A stretch of DNA of 64,000 bases from an uncultured Agathobacter sp. (GCA_910587655.1 CAJUND010000006.1:62001-126000); one strand, 5' to 3'. Shown: positions 1 through 8,868, numbered from the stretch's first letter. Translations and numbers: made by a program. The notes: generated from the letters alone by a model not told the origin.

Positions 1-796
1 CCGTTATCTGTTTGCAGGTGATTTGCTGGGACAGCTGATTGCGTCCTCCTTTGGCTTAAAGTCGTTTCAGATTCCGCTTTTTGGGCTTTACGGGGCGTGT
101 TCCACCTGCGGGGAGGCATTATCCTTAAGCGCCATGACCGTTGCTGCAGGCTATGCGGATTATGTGGCGGCTGTTACTTCCAGCCATTTTGCCAGTGCGG
201 AAAAACAGTTCCGGTTTCCGCTGGAGTATGCGAACCAGCGTCCGGTTTCCGCGACATGGACCGTAACCGGCGGCGGAGCGTTTGTGCTTGCTTCAAATGC
301 GGAAAAAGGAAAGGCGCTTGCAAAAGTGGAGGGAATCACCACCGGAAAAATCGTTGACTACGGCGTGAAGGATTCCATGAACATGGGAGCCGTGATGGCT
401 CCGGCGGCATGCGAGGTCATTGCACAGAATCTGGAGGATTTTCACCGCAAACCGGAGGATTATGATGCAATTGTCACCGGCGACCTTGGGAAAGTCGGAC
501 AGGAGATTCTCTGCGACCTGTTAAAGAAAAAGGGCTATGACATCAGTGAAGTGCATGAGGACTGCGGAATACTGATTTATGACAATGAAAAGCAGGGAAC
601 CGGTTCCGGGGGCAGCGGATGCGGCTGTGCGGCTTCCATGCTGAGCGCGCATTTTCTTCCAAGGCTGGCAAAGGGGGAATTAAAGCGTATCCTTTTCATA
701 CCGACCGGGGCGCTTTTATCCACGGTCAGCTTTAACGAGGGAGAATCCATTCCGGGAATCGCCCATGCAGTGGTGCTTACCGCACCATCGAATTAG
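1..796 (+). CDS. spoVAD: Stage V sporulation protein AD (C-terminal part)
   Basis: Partial gene: the frame is already open at base 2 (RYLFAGDLLGQL...) and about 264 C-terminal residues are present, so the start lies outside the window. The sequence has the thiolase-like fold signature of SpoVAD, with LYGACSTCGEAL near the beginning and a Gly/Cys-rich SGGSGCGCAASML loop near the end. SpoVAD is known as the dipicolinic-acid-binding subunit of the SpoVA complex, which moves Ca-DPA into the developing spore and releases it in germination. A SpoVAE gene follows after 26 nt, as expected for a spoVA operon. In other spore formers this operon is transcribed in the forespore under SigG; its promoter is outside the window. 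Confidence 0.93.
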   Translation, partial: RYLFAGDLLGQLIASSFGLKSFQIPLFGLYGACSTCGEALSLSAMTVAAGYADYVAAVTSSHFASAEKQFRFPLEYANQRPVSATWTVTGGGAFVLASNAEKGKALAKVEGITTGKIVDYGVKDSMNMGAVMAPAACEVIAQNLEDFHRKPEDYDAIVTGDLGKVGQEILCDLLKKKGYDISEVHEDCGILIYDNEKQGTGSGGSGCGCAASMLSAHFLPRLAKGELKRILFIPTGALLSTVSFNEGESIPGIAHAVVLTAPSN

Positions 797-822
797 CTGT
801 CATTTCAGGAAAGGAGTGTAAA

Positions 823-1182
823 ATGGAATACGTGATTGCATTTATCGTGGGAGGAATCATCTGCGCATTTGCCCAGATACTCATGGAGAAAACCAAAATG
901 ATGCCGGGAAGAATCATGGTGCTTCTGGTGTGCCTGGGAGCCGTGCTTGGTGCAGTCGGACTTTACGGTCCGTTTTCGGAATGGGCAAAAGCAGGTGCAA
1001 ACGTGCCGCTTATGGGATTTGGAAACAATCTCTGGAAGGGCGTGAAGGAAATGGTGGATGAAAAAGGATTTGCAGGAATTTTCCTGGGCGGTTTCAAAAA
1101 CTGTGCGGCAGGGCTGTCGGCAGCGCTTGTTTTCTCCTATATCGCATCGTTAATCTGCCAGCCTAAGATGAAAAAACATTGA
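823..1182 (+). CDS. spoVAE: Stage V sporulation protein AE (SpoVAEb type)
   Basis: 119 residues, normal for the SpoVAEb membrane subunit. Three hydrophobic segments are visible (about residues 4-22, 32-52 and 88-112) with the conserved loop around FGNNLWKGVKEMVDEKG and GFAGIFLGGFKNCAAGLSAA. It would be an integral inner-membrane component of the spore Ca-DPA channel. An AGGAGTG ribosome binding site precedes the ATG, and the gene follows spoVAD by 26 nt, so the two are cotranscribed. It is the last gene of the operon; a hairpin without a T-run follows. Confidence 0.92.
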   Translation: MEYVIAFIVGGIICAFAQILMEKTKMMPGRIMVLLVCLGAVLGAVGLYGPFSEWAKAGANVPLMGFGNNLWKGVKEMVDEKGFAGIFLGGFKNCAAGLSAALVFSYIASLICQPKMKKH

Positions 1183-1210
1183 TGTTTGCTGTTTCCTGTG
1201 CTATGATTGT

Positions 1211-1235
1211 AATGCTCTCCCTGATGGAGGGCATT
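1211..1235 (+). terminator. Hairpin after spoVAE, resembling repeat-family stem I
   Basis: AATGCTCTCC and GGAGGGCATT pair over ten positions with one wobble around a CTGAT loop. It lies 28 nt past the spoVAE stop, so it may end the spoVA transcript, but it is followed by ATATATTA rather than a T-run. The same TGTAATGC...GCATT hairpin type forms the first stem of the structured repeats described elsewhere in the window, so this may be a solitary relic of one. Confidence 0.5.
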
Positions 1236-1251
1236 ATATATTAGACTGATT

Positions 1252-1264
1252 ATGAACAATGTTC
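1252..1264. promoter_or_regulatory. Candidate TetR operator palindrome
   Basis: A perfect inverted repeat, TGAACA-A-TGTTCA, lies 18 nt before the chosen start of the TetR-family gene. A 6-bp palindrome directly upstream of a TetR gene is the usual layout of an autoregulatory operator. The function is inferred from position only. Confidence 0.5.
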
Positions 1265-1282
1265 AAAAGCCAGGGGCAGACA

Positions 1283-1810
1283 ATGAGACAGAAAGTAACA
1301 TCAAAAGAGGAAATACTTGACGCTGCAATGGAGATTGCAATAAAGGAGGGCGTGGACCAGGTAAGCATCCGCAAGCTTGCAAAGGCATGCGGGATTGCCG
1401 TTGGTTCCATGTACAATTATTATCCGGATAAGGAATCGCTGATTTCAGAGGTATCAGGGATTTTCTGGGACAGGCTTTTAAAGGACCAGGAAAAGCTTTA
1501 CAGAAGGGGTATGGATTTTGCCACTTTTCTGGAGCAGTATTACGGATTTTTATATGGCAGGCTGGTGCATTATGATACCAGCTGGCTTTCACGGATGAAC
1601 GGGCAGAACAAAAAGAAAGAAGCGCTTGCCCTGTTTCTGGAAGTGCTGCGTGCGGATTCACGGGTGGACCCGTCCATCTGGAATATGGAGCTGAATGAGG
1701 ATGCGTTTGTGGAATACGTGTTTGTCAATCTGACGGCGCTCCTGCAGGCCGGAGAAAATAACTGCCGTTTTTTTATTTTTTTAATCGAGCATCTGCTTTA
1801 TGATGTATAG
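1283..1810 (+). CDS. TetR/AcrR family transcriptional regulator
   Basis: About 175 residues, typical for the family. The N-terminal helix-turn-helix is clear: VSIRKLAKACGIAVGSMYNYYPDKESL at about residues 27-53, with the family's YNYYPDKESL end. The C-terminal ligand domain is not recognisable to a ligand class. I start at the ATG at 1283 because AGGGG lies about 7 nt upstream; an in-frame ATG at 1259 has no ribosome binding site and lies inside the TGAACA-A-TGTTCA palindrome. No target gene is obvious: spoVAE lies upstream and a repeat plus a lipoprotein gene follow, so autoregulation is the only regulation the sequence suggests. Confidence 0.85.
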   Translation: MRQKVTSKEEILDAAMEIAIKEGVDQVSIRKLAKACGIAVGSMYNYYPDKESLISEVSGIFWDRLLKDQEKLYRRGMDFATFLEQYYGFLYGRLVHYDTSWLSRMNGQNKKKEALALFLEVLRADSRVDPSIWNMELNEDAFVEYVFVNLTALLQAGENNCRFFIFLIEHLLYDV

Positions 1811-1864
1811 AACTTATTTTTTTACACATAATACCCGTGTAAGGATGTAAATTACAATGTGATA

Positions 1865-1934
1865 TGTAATGCCCTGGCAAGGGCATTGCCTGCGCAAATC
1901 ACTTTGCAAAGCAAACTCTCATGTGATTTGCTCC
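1865..1934 (+). repeat. Structured repeat, copy A (bulged double stem)
   Basis: Member of the dispersed family. Stem I is AATGCCCT/AGGGCATT (1868-1887), then GCCTGC. The outer stem is GCAAATCAC (1894-1902) with GTGATTTGC (1923-1931); the inner hairpin is TTTGC-AAA-GCAAA (1903-1915); the one-sided bulge is CTCTCAT (1916-1922); TCC follows. It sits 33 nt before the start codon of the Asn-rich lipoprotein gene, in its leader. Confidence 0.8.
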
Positions 1935-1966
1935 ACCAAGAACGACGTGAAAAGGAGATATGTGTG

Positions 1967-2410
1967 ATGAAAAAAATGAAAGTTCTGATGATGGGATGTG
2001 TGCTGGCAGCAGGTATCTGTCTGTTTGCAGCATGTGGTACCGGAAGGGACCAGACCAACAACAACGGAACAACGGATACGACAAACACCACGAATCCGAA
2101 CGGCAGCAACTCGAACAACACAAACAATAATAACGGAAACGGCAATTCCGCAGGCCAGGATATGGAGAATCTTGGTGATGATATTGTAGACGGAGTGGAG
2201 GATGCCGGAAATGCAGTAGTGGATGGTGTGGAAGACATGACAGGTACCGGTGACAATAACAACGGTACAAATAATAACAATGGCACAAATAATAACAATT
2301 CCACTGGCGGCACAAATGGTACAGGCGGCACTACAAATAACACCACAAATAATACCACAAACGGCACCAGAACCGGAGCAGGTGCAAATAACGGAAACAC
2401 AGCACGTTAG
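1967..2410 (+). CDS. Asn/Thr/Gly-rich putative lipoprotein
   Basis: 147 residues starting at the ATG behind AAAGGAGAT. The N-terminus is a lysine-led hydrophobic signal peptide ending in LFAAC, a fair lipobox, so a lipid-anchored exported protein is likely. The mature part is low complexity: two Asn/Thr/Gly-rich tracts flank a short acidic segment with a near-duplication (DDIVDGVEDAGNA then VVDGVEDMTG). I recognise no catalytic domain. The open frame continues upstream to 1859, but that part is repeat copy A and has no ribosome binding site. Function unknown; a spacer-like cell-surface or spore-associated protein is possible but unsupported. Confidence 0.75.
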   Translation: MKKMKVLMMGCVLAAGICLFAACGTGRDQTNNNGTTDTTNTTNPNGSNSNNTNNNNGNGNSAGQDMENLGDDIVDGVEDAGNAVVDGVEDMTGTGDNNNGTNNNNGTNNNNSTGGTNGTGGTTNNTTNNTTNGTRTGAGANNGNTAR

Positions 2411-2425
2411 AAAGTATTGTTATCC

Positions 2426-2914
2426 ATGAAAAAACAGACTTATTTAAAAATGACTGAGCCATTTCGCAGCAAACCGAGAATGGCCCGGTCATTACATATT
2501 GTAAATAAAATACTGACGGGAGTGGTTTTTTTTACCTATTTTTTTCTGTTGGTTCGGCTGTCTGCCAGCAGGGATGCCGGGCTTTTTCAGGCGGTGCTGG
2601 TGCCGGCAGCCGGGCTTTTTGCAGTTACGGTTTTCCGCAGTCTGGTCAACCGTCCGCGTCCGTATGAGACGTTTCAGGCGGAGCCGGTGATACAACATAC
2701 AAAAGGAAAATCCTTCCCAAGCCGCCATGTATTTTCCGCTGCCATGATTGCAGGCGTTTTATTTGCGCAGGGCCTGCGGTGCTGCGGTATCATCTGCCTT
2801 GTTTCGGCGCTTGGACTTGCGGTGATACGCGTGGTATCCGGAGTGCATTATATCAGTGACGTCGCCTTCGCGCTGGCGGCAGCCGCAGTGATTTCAGCCT
2901 TTCTGATCTGCTGA
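2426..2914 (+). CDS. PAP2 family phosphatase
   Basis: 162 residues. The three PAP2 motifs are present in order: RSLVNRPRPYE (lysine of the classical KX6RP replaced by Arg-Ser context), PSRHVFSA, and RVVSGVHYISDV with its catalytic His. Several membrane segments surround them. Such proteins dephosphorylate lipid phosphates, for example undecaprenyl pyrophosphate or phosphatidic acid, at the membrane; the exact substrate cannot be told. I start at ATG 2426; a TTG at 2417 is also in frame. The last 21 bases overlap the end of the convergent SpoVB-type gene. Confidence 0.86.
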   Translation: MKKQTYLKMTEPFRSKPRMARSLHIVNKILTGVVFFTYFFLLVRLSASRDAGLFQAVLVPAAGLFAVTVFRSLVNRPRPYETFQAEPVIQHTKGKSFPSRHVFSAAMIAGVLFAQGLRCCGIICLVSALGLAVIRVVSGVHYISDVAFALAAAAVISAFLIC

Positions 2915-4270
2915 ATAAAAATAACTGCGCAGTGAGAACATGCACGCGATGGTTGTAAATACATAGGAGAGAAGTATTCCCCAGAGGTATGCGCCGATGC
3001 CGCAGACCGGGACAAGAAACCATACCATGCCGATTCTGATCAGACAGGCAAGCAGATTAATATAAAGCATCTGCCTTGCATTGCCAAGTCCGTGTATAAT
3101 GCTTCCAAGCAGGCTTGTGACATACATCAGCGGGCAGAGCCATGAAAGACGGCGGATAAAAGCCCCGGAGAGTGCATTGTGGAACAGGTGGTTTCCAATC
3201 CAGTTTCCGGAAAATAAAAAGATAACCGTAAACAGGAAACCTAACAGCAGTCCGTAAAGGACTGCTTTTTTTATTGCATTTGAAATGCCGCGTTCATTGT
3301 TCTGTCCGTGCGCCTCGGAGATTGCCGGCAAAAGCAGGACAGAAAAGGAATTGGTTAAGACCCCTGGAAAAAGAACGACAGACATCGTCATTCCGGTTAA
3401 TATTCCGTAGATTCTTAAACTGTCTGCGGCAGAGTACCCGAAGACCTGCAGCTTCTGCGGAATCAGCAGGTTTTCAACGCTGGAGCTTGCAGCAAGCAGT
3501 ACACGGTTTAAGGTTAGCGGGATAACCATGGCAAGAAACATCCGCATCATATACCTGTATTCGGGAGTAGAATTTCTGCATGTATTTTTTGGAAGTTTTT
3601 TTTCAAGGGAAAGTGCGGCAGCGCCTACAAACAGCCCTGCAAATTCACTCAGGACAAGTCCGAGAACTGCATGTTCCGCCGTAAGCGGCAGGTCCTTTTC
3701 CACCAGTACCTGGTAAAAAATCCAGACGCTTCCCACCCGCACAATCTGTTCCACAAGCTGGCAGAATGACGGGATGCCTGCGCGCTTTTTTCCGTAGTAG
3801 TAACCATTGATACAGGCATGGATACAGCATGGGATCAGCGCATAGGAGAGCAGCACTAAAAGCGGTGCGCAGCGTGCCTCGCCCAGAAAACGGACAGAAA
3901 TCCATCCGGCATTGCGGTACACAAAAAGAGCGGTAATGGATGCAAGGACAGTGGACAGCAGCAGTCCCAGTTTCAGGTAGGAACGTGCCCTTTTTTCCCC
4001 GCAGGCGGAATCTGAACACTGTCCAATCATATCTCCGACGAACTTGGATATGGCGGTCTGGATGGAGGAGGAAGTCAGCGCGATGCATATGGTAAAAACC
4101 GGACCGATCAGCTGGTAGATTCCCAGAGCTTCTGCACCAATTGTACGCGAGAGGAATATTCTATAAAAGAAGCCGATAATGCGGCTTAAAATACCGGCGG
4201 CTGTCATTAAAAGCGTTCCGGTAATCAGAGGATTTTTGGCGAATCTGGAAAGTCTCAAGGGATACTCCAA
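2894..4270 (-). CDS. spoVB: SpoVB-type polysaccharide/lipid flippase (MOP superfamily)
   Basis: 458 residues, many hydrophobic helices throughout. The start (residues 10-60) carries the Wzx/SpoVB-like TGTLLMTAAGILSRIIGFFYRIFLSR and GAEALGIYQL motifs, typical of SpoVB-related oligosaccharide transporters that act in spore cortex or cell-wall precursor export. It is divergent from the cysteine desulfurase gene and convergent with the PAP2 gene. Pairing of a lipid-carrier flippase with a PAP2 phosphatase fits undecaprenyl carrier recycling, but they are on opposite strands. The SpoVB name is by family resemblance; a general MATE-like flippase remains possible. Confidence 0.85.
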   Translation of the reverse strand: MEYPLRLSRFAKNPLITGTLLMTAAGILSRIIGFFYRIFLSRTIGAEALGIYQLIGPVFTICIALTSSSIQTAISKFVGDMIGQCSDSACGEKRARSYLKLGLLLSTVLASITALFVYRNAGWISVRFLGEARCAPLLVLLSYALIPCCIHACINGYYYGKKRAGIPSFCQLVEQIVRVGSVWIFYQVLVEKDLPLTAEHAVLGLVLSEFAGLFVGAAALSLEKKLPKNTCRNSTPEYRYMMRMFLAMVIPLTLNRVLLAASSSVENLLIPQKLQVFGYSAADSLRIYGILTGMTMSVVLFPGVLTNSFSVLLLPAISEAHGQNNERGISNAIKKAVLYGLLLGFLFTVIFLFSGNWIGNHLFHNALSGAFIRRLSWLCPLMYVTSLLGSIIHGLGNARQMLYINLLACLIRIGMVWFLVPVCGIGAYLWGILLSYVFTTIACMFSLRSYFYSADQKG

Positions 4271-4313
4271 TTTGTGAACTTGGTAATAATTGTATGAAAA
4301 GAGGATGCAGAAT

Positions 4314-5456
4314 ATGAGTTGTAAAATCTATATGGATCATGCAGCCACAACCGAGCTGCTCCCGGAGGTGAAAAAGGCGATGGAACCCTATCTGATGGAT
4401 GAGTTCGGCAACGCATCCACCTCGTATGAGATGGGGAAAAAAACCAGACGGGTACTGGAAGAGTCCCGCGAACGAATTGCAGCGGCAGTGGATGCACATC
4501 CGGAAGAAATTTTTTTTACATCCGGCGGAAGTGAATCTGACAACTGGGTAATCAAAAATGTTGCCGGAGCAAAGAAAAAAACAGGAAAGCACATCATTAC
4601 CAGCAAAATAGAGCACCATGCCGTGCTTCGTTCCTGCGAGTATATGGAAAGCCTTGGGTATGACGTGACGTACCTGGATGTGGATGAGTACGGTATGGTT
4701 GATACAAAAACCCTGCGGGACGCCCTGCGAGAAGATACGACGCTGGTGTCCATTATGACGGGAAACAATGAAATCGGGACGATTGAACCGGTCGCCGAGA
4801 TTGGAAAGGAGCTTAAGGGGAAGGGGATTGCATTCCATACCGACGCCGTGCAGGCAGTCGGGCAGATACCGCTGTCCATGGCAAGGCTTCCGGTGGATTA
4901 CCTGAGCGCAAGCGCGCATAAATTCCATGGTCCCAAGGGGGTTGGTTTTTTATATGTGAGAAAGGACAGGGACCTTCCGTCATTTATCCATGGCGGCGGA
5001 CAGGAGCGGGGAAAACGTGCCGGGACAGAAAATGTGGCAGGAATTGTAGGAATGGCGGAGGCGCTTTCCATCGCAGCAGGAGAAATGCATCTGACCCGTC
5101 CGCGCCTGGTGCGCCTGAGAAATTATTTTACAGAGCGTCTGCTGCATGAAATTCCGGACATACGCTTAAACGGCCATCCGTATAAACGCCTGCCGGGAAA
5201 TGTAAATGTCAGTGTAAAGGATGTGGACGCCACGTCACTGTTGATACTTCTGGAGGAAGAGGGCGTCTGCGCTTCTGCAGGAAGCGCCTGCAGCAGCGGC
5301 CAGACCAGGGTTTCCCATGTCATTGATGCGATACAGGTACCGTCCGAATGGGCGCCGGGAAGCATACGGTTTACGATGGGCAGGCAGACCGGAAAAGCTG
5401 AGGTGGACGCCACCATAAACGCTATGAAAAAATGTGTGCAGATTCTGCGGGGTTAG
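4314..5456 (+). CDS. Cysteine desulfurase (NifS/IscS family)
   Basis: 380 residues. PLP-dependent class V fold: MDHAATTE at the N-terminus, SASAHKFHGPKG with the Schiff-base lysine at about K203, and SAGSACSSGQTRVSHV with the catalytic persulfide cysteine at about C326. It removes sulfur from cysteine for iron-sulfur clusters, thiolated tRNA or cofactors. I start at ATG 4314, 9 nt behind AGAGG; ATGs at 4290 and 4305 lie upstream of or inside that site. No scaffold (iscU/nifU) or thiI gene is adjacent, so the acceptor is unknown. It overlaps the convergent HAD gene by 4 bases. Confidence 0.93.
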   Translation: MSCKIYMDHAATTELLPEVKKAMEPYLMDEFGNASTSYEMGKKTRRVLEESRERIAAAVDAHPEEIFFTSGGSESDNWVIKNVAGAKKKTGKHIITSKIEHHAVLRSCEYMESLGYDVTYLDVDEYGMVDTKTLRDALREDTTLVSIMTGNNEIGTIEPVAEIGKELKGKGIAFHTDAVQAVGQIPLSMARLPVDYLSASAHKFHGPKGVGFLYVRKDRDLPSFIHGGGQERGKRAGTENVAGIVGMAEALSIAAGEMHLTRPRLVRLRNYFTERLLHEIPDIRLNGHPYKRLPGNVNVSVKDVDATSLLILLEEEGVCASAGSACSSGQTRVSHVIDAIQVPSEWAPGSIRFTMGRQTGKAEVDATINAMKKCVQILRG

Positions 5457-6295
5457 GGAAAAAGAAAATGCTCGATTGCAAGCGCCACCCCGTCTTTTGT
5501 ATTATCGGCAGTCACATAGTCGGCATTTTTTCTGACTTCTTCCGTGGCGTTTCCCATGGCGACGCCGATACCGGCGGCTGTTAAAATCGCAAGGTCGTTT
5601 CCGGTGTCGCCAATCGCCATGGTCTGTGACGGTTTTATGCCGAGGATGTCTGACAGTGTATAAAGCGCAGCCCCTTTATTTACATCTGCGCGGGTAAATT
5701 CCAGATTGTTATAGCCGCCGCTGACGCAGGAAACACGGGAGTTTTTTTGAAGAAACTGTTTTACTTCATCCCGGTCCTTAAAAATTCCGTTTTCTTCCGG
5801 AAAAAAGTTCAGCGTCATTTTCTGAACTTTCAGCTGGTTGTCCTGAATGAATTTTGGAAGGTTGTCCACCCGGATTCTCGTATTTAAAATGTAATGTTTT
5901 AAAGAAACCGGAACCGTAAGCTTTTCGCCTGCCGGAATGCACTGCACAGGAGTGTACCCCTTTCCGCCGATAAAGGCGTCCATATGGATATCCTTAGTCA
6001 GAAGAAAATCCAGGACCGGAAGAATGATTTCTTCGTCCATTGCTTCCTCAGCAAGGCATTTACCGGTTGGAATATCATAAATGGCGCTTCCGTTTGCAGT
6101 GATGGCGTACCGGATTCCGGTATCCTTCAGCTGTTCAAACGGAAGTCCGGCAAACGGGCGTCCCGTGGAAATCACGACATGGACGCCGTGTTCTAATGCT
6201 TTCTGTATGGTTTTTATGTTGCGCTTACTGATTCGGCTGCTGTTGTCAAACAGCGTGCCGTCCAGGTCCAGTGCAATAAGACGTATATCTGGCAT
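5453..6295 (-). CDS. Cof-type HAD-IIB phosphatase
   Basis: 280 residues, the usual length of Cof/YidA-like hydrolases. Motif I is ALDLDGTLFDN at the start, motif II is STGRP, and the C-terminal acid motif is GDTGNDLAIL followed by GVAMGNATEEV. These enzymes dephosphorylate sugar phosphates or cofactors such as FMN or pyridoxal phosphate; the substrate cannot be assigned. It is a single gene facing the cysteine desulfurase, with no operon partner. Confidence 0.92.
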   Translation of the reverse strand: MPDIRLIALDLDGTLFDNSSRISKRNIKTIQKALEHGVHVVISTGRPFAGLPFEQLKDTGIRYAITANGSAIYDIPTGKCLAEEAMDEEIILPVLDFLLTKDIHMDAFIGGKGYTPVQCIPAGEKLTVPVSLKHYILNTRIRVDNLPKFIQDNQLKVQKMTLNFFPEENGIFKDRDEVKQFLQKNSRVSCVSGGYNNLEFTRADVNKGAALYTLSDILGIKPSQTMAIGDTGNDLAILTAAGIGVAMGNATEEVRKNADYVTADNTKDGVALAIEHFLFP

Positions 6296-6375
6296 AAATT
6301 ACCTCACTTGATTTTATTTGGTACTATGGGGTATTATATAAAGAAATAACAAAAAGTGCAAGAGCGAGGTACAGG

Positions 6376-8835
6376 ATGACAAAGAAAGAATTTTCCCTTT
6401 TTATAAAAGAACACGCTCCCGTGATTTTAGACGGGGCAACAGGAACAAACCTGATGTCTGCAGGCATGCCGGTCGGGGTATGCCCGGAAAGCTGGGTGAT
6501 GGAGCATCCGCAGGTGATTACTGATTTACAAAAAAGTTATGTGGAAGCTGGAAGCCATATTGTCTATGCGCCCACATTTACGGGAAACCGGATAAAGCTG
6601 ACGGAATATTCCCTGGTGGAGCGGCTGGAGGAGATAAACCGGACGCTGGTAAGGCTGTCAAAGGAAGCCGTGGGAAACCAGGCGCTTGTTGCCGGGGACA
6701 TGACGATGACCGGTGAGCAGCTGTTTCCGCTGGGGGAGCTTTTATTTGAAGAGCTGGTGGAAGTATATAAAGAGCAGGCTAAGATTCTGTATGAGGCAGG
6801 CGTGGACTTATTCGTTGTGGAAACGATGATGAGTCTGCAGGAGTGCCGGGCAGCAGTGATTGCCATTAAGGAGGTCTGCGACCTTCCGGTGATGGTGACG
6901 CTTACCTACAACGAGGACGGCAGGACGCTTTACGGCACGCCGCCGGAGACAGCTGTTGTCGTCTTACAGTCCCTTGGCGCGGATGCCATTGGAATCAACT
7001 GCTCCACAGGTCCCATGGAAATGGTGGATGCGGTGAAAAAAATGGCGGAGTACGCCACCGTTCCGATTATTGCAAAGCCAAACGCAGGACTGCCGGAGCT
7101 GGAGGGGAAAAAGACGGTATACCGTATGACACCGGAGGAATTTGCCGAAGCAGGGATTGCGCTCGTTAAAGCCGGGGCAGCAGTTGTCGGCGGCTGCTGC
7201 GGCACGACAGCGGAGCATATCCGCGCGCTGGCTGCTGCCGTTTCCGGAATGAAGGTTCATGAGCCGCTTACATCCCACAGAAGGATTCTGGCTTCGGAGC
7301 GCAAAAACGTGGAAATCGGACTGGACGGGAATTTCATTGTGGTCGGGGAACGGATTAACCCGACCGGAAAGAAAAAGCTGCAGGAGCAGCTCCGGGAAGG
7401 CAGGCTGGATCTGGTGCGTGAAATGGCGATGCAGCAGGAGGAAAACGGCGCGGGAATCCTTGATATCAATATGGGAATGAACGGCATTGACGAAAAGGAA
7501 ATGATGAAGCAGGTCATTTATGAGGTTTCCGCAACGGTGGACTGCCCGCTCAGCCTGGATACCAGCCATGTGGATGTCATGGAGGAGGCGCTGCGCGTCT
7601 ATCCGGGGCGCGCGCTGATTAATTCTATTTCCCTGGAAACAGAAAAAATAGAAAAAATGCTTCCCCTTGCCAAAAAATACGGGGCAATGTTTGTCCTGCT
7701 TCCGCTCTCGGACGACGGACTTCCGGCTGATGCCAGGGAAAAGCAGAGGATTCTGAACACCGTTTATGATAAGGCAGTCGCCATTGGCATGGCGCATGAG
7801 GATATCGTGGTGGACGGGCTGGTTGCCACCATCGGGGCAAATCCAAAGGCAGCAAAGGAATGCTATGAAACCATTGCCTACTGTAAAGAAGTAAAAAAAC
7901 TTCCGACCATCTGCGGGCTGTCCAATATTTCCTTCGGACTGCCGGAGCGGAGTTTTGTCAATACGGCATTCCTTACCATGGCAATCTGCAAAGGGCTTAC
8001 CATGGCAATCGCCAATCCGTCCCAGGAGCTGTTAATGAACGCTGCATTTGCCTCGGACATGCTGTTAAACCGTGCGGACAGCGATATCCGCTATATTGAA
8101 CGCATGAATAAACTGGCGGAGCAGAAGGCGGGCTATGAAACTGTCGTGGTGAAAAAGGCTGTGGAAAACGGGGGAAATTCTACAGACAGACAGACAGAGG
8201 GCAAAGGAGACATTATTTTTGAAACGGTTTTAAAGGGGAACAAGGGAACGGTTGTTGACGAGGTAAAAAAAGCAGTTGCAGAAGGCCAAAAGCCGGAGGA
8301 TATTATCAACAATTCCCTGATTCCAGCCATTAATGAGGTCGGCGTACTGTTTGAGCAGAAAAAATATTTTCTTCCGCAGCTGATTGGAAGCGCGAACACC
8401 ATGAAGCTTGCCATCGACTATCTGGAACCGCTTCTCGAAAAGAAGAACGATGGAAAGGAAATGCCGACAATCGTCATTGCAACCGTGGAAGGGGATATCC
8501 ATGATATCGGCAAGAACCTGGTGGTCCTGATGCTTAAAAACTACGGTTACAACGTGATTGACATGGGAAAAGACGTACCGTGCGAAGACATTGTGGATAC
8601 CGCGATGAAGGAAGATGCAGCGGTCATTGGCCTGTCCGCCTTAATGACCACCACCATGATGCGGATGCAGGATGTGGTGGAAATCTGCAGGGAAAAAGGC
8701 TGCAAAAGCAAAGTAATTATCGGCGGCGCCTGCATTACCCAGAGTTTTGCGGATGAAATTGGGGCAGACGGGTATTCAAAGGATGCGGCGGATTGCGTGA
8801 AGCTGGTGGAGCGGCTGCTGGGAGAGCAGCGATAA
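6376..8835 (+). CDS. metH: B12-dependent methionine synthase, short form
   Basis: 819 residues in four modules: homocysteine-binding barrel (about 10-300; zinc cysteines C209, C274 and C275 in GGCCGTT), pterin-binding barrel (about 320-580, starting GERINPTGKKK), B12 cap (about 620-690) and Rossmann-type B12 domain (about 690-819; D707-H709-G712 of the DIHDIGKN motif, His as lower cobalt ligand). It would transfer methyl from methyl-tetrahydrofolate to homocysteine. The C-terminal AdoMet-binding reactivation domain of E. coli MetH is absent; this short form is common in Firmicutes, where reactivation is supplied separately. No riboswitch fits the 80-nt gap upstream. It is monocistronic here. 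Confidence 0.92.
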   Translation: MTKKEFSLFIKEHAPVILDGATGTNLMSAGMPVGVCPESWVMEHPQVITDLQKSYVEAGSHIVYAPTFTGNRIKLTEYSLVERLEEINRTLVRLSKEAVGNQALVAGDMTMTGEQLFPLGELLFEELVEVYKEQAKILYEAGVDLFVVETMMSLQECRAAVIAIKEVCDLPVMVTLTYNEDGRTLYGTPPETAVVVLQSLGADAIGINCSTGPMEMVDAVKKMAEYATVPIIAKPNAGLPELEGKKTVYRMTPEEFAEAGIALVKAGAAVVGGCCGTTAEHIRALAAAVSGMKVHEPLTSHRRILASERKNVEIGLDGNFIVVGERINPTGKKKLQEQLREGRLDLVREMAMQQEENGAGILDINMGMNGIDEKEMMKQVIYEVSATVDCPLSLDTSHVDVMEEALRVYPGRALINSISLETEKIEKMLPLAKKYGAMFVLLPLSDDGLPADAREKQRILNTVYDKAVAIGMAHEDIVVDGLVATIGANPKAAKECYETIAYCKEVKKLPTICGLSNISFGLPERSFVNTAFLTMAICKGLTMAIANPSQELLMNAAFASDMLLNRADSDIRYIERMNKLAEQKAGYETVVVKKAVENGGNSTDRQTEGKGDIIFETVLKGNKGTVVDEVKKAVAEGQKPEDIINNSLIPAINEVGVLFEQKKYFLPQLIGSANTMKLAIDYLEPLLEKKNDGKEMPTIVIATVEGDIHDIGKNLVVLMLKNYGYNVIDMGKDVPCEDIVDTAMKEDAAVIGLSALMTTTMMRMQDVVEICREKGCKSKVIIGGACITQSFADEIGADGYSKDAADCVKLVERLLGEQR

Positions 8836-8868
8836 ATACCAGTAACGCAGCATCATTTTAAGAAATAT

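Noticed and set aside
97..357. Cys/Arg-rich frame inside spoVAD
   Set aside because: Alternate frame of the clearly coding SpoVAD; no ribosome binding site.
1859..1966. N-terminal extension of the Asn-rich lipoprotein
   Set aside because: It is repeat copy A, and the signal peptide begins at 1967 behind AAAGGAG.
6296..6375. Riboswitch (cobalamin or SAM) before metH
   Set aside because: The 80-nt gap is too short and shows no B12-box or SAM-box-like conserved sequence.
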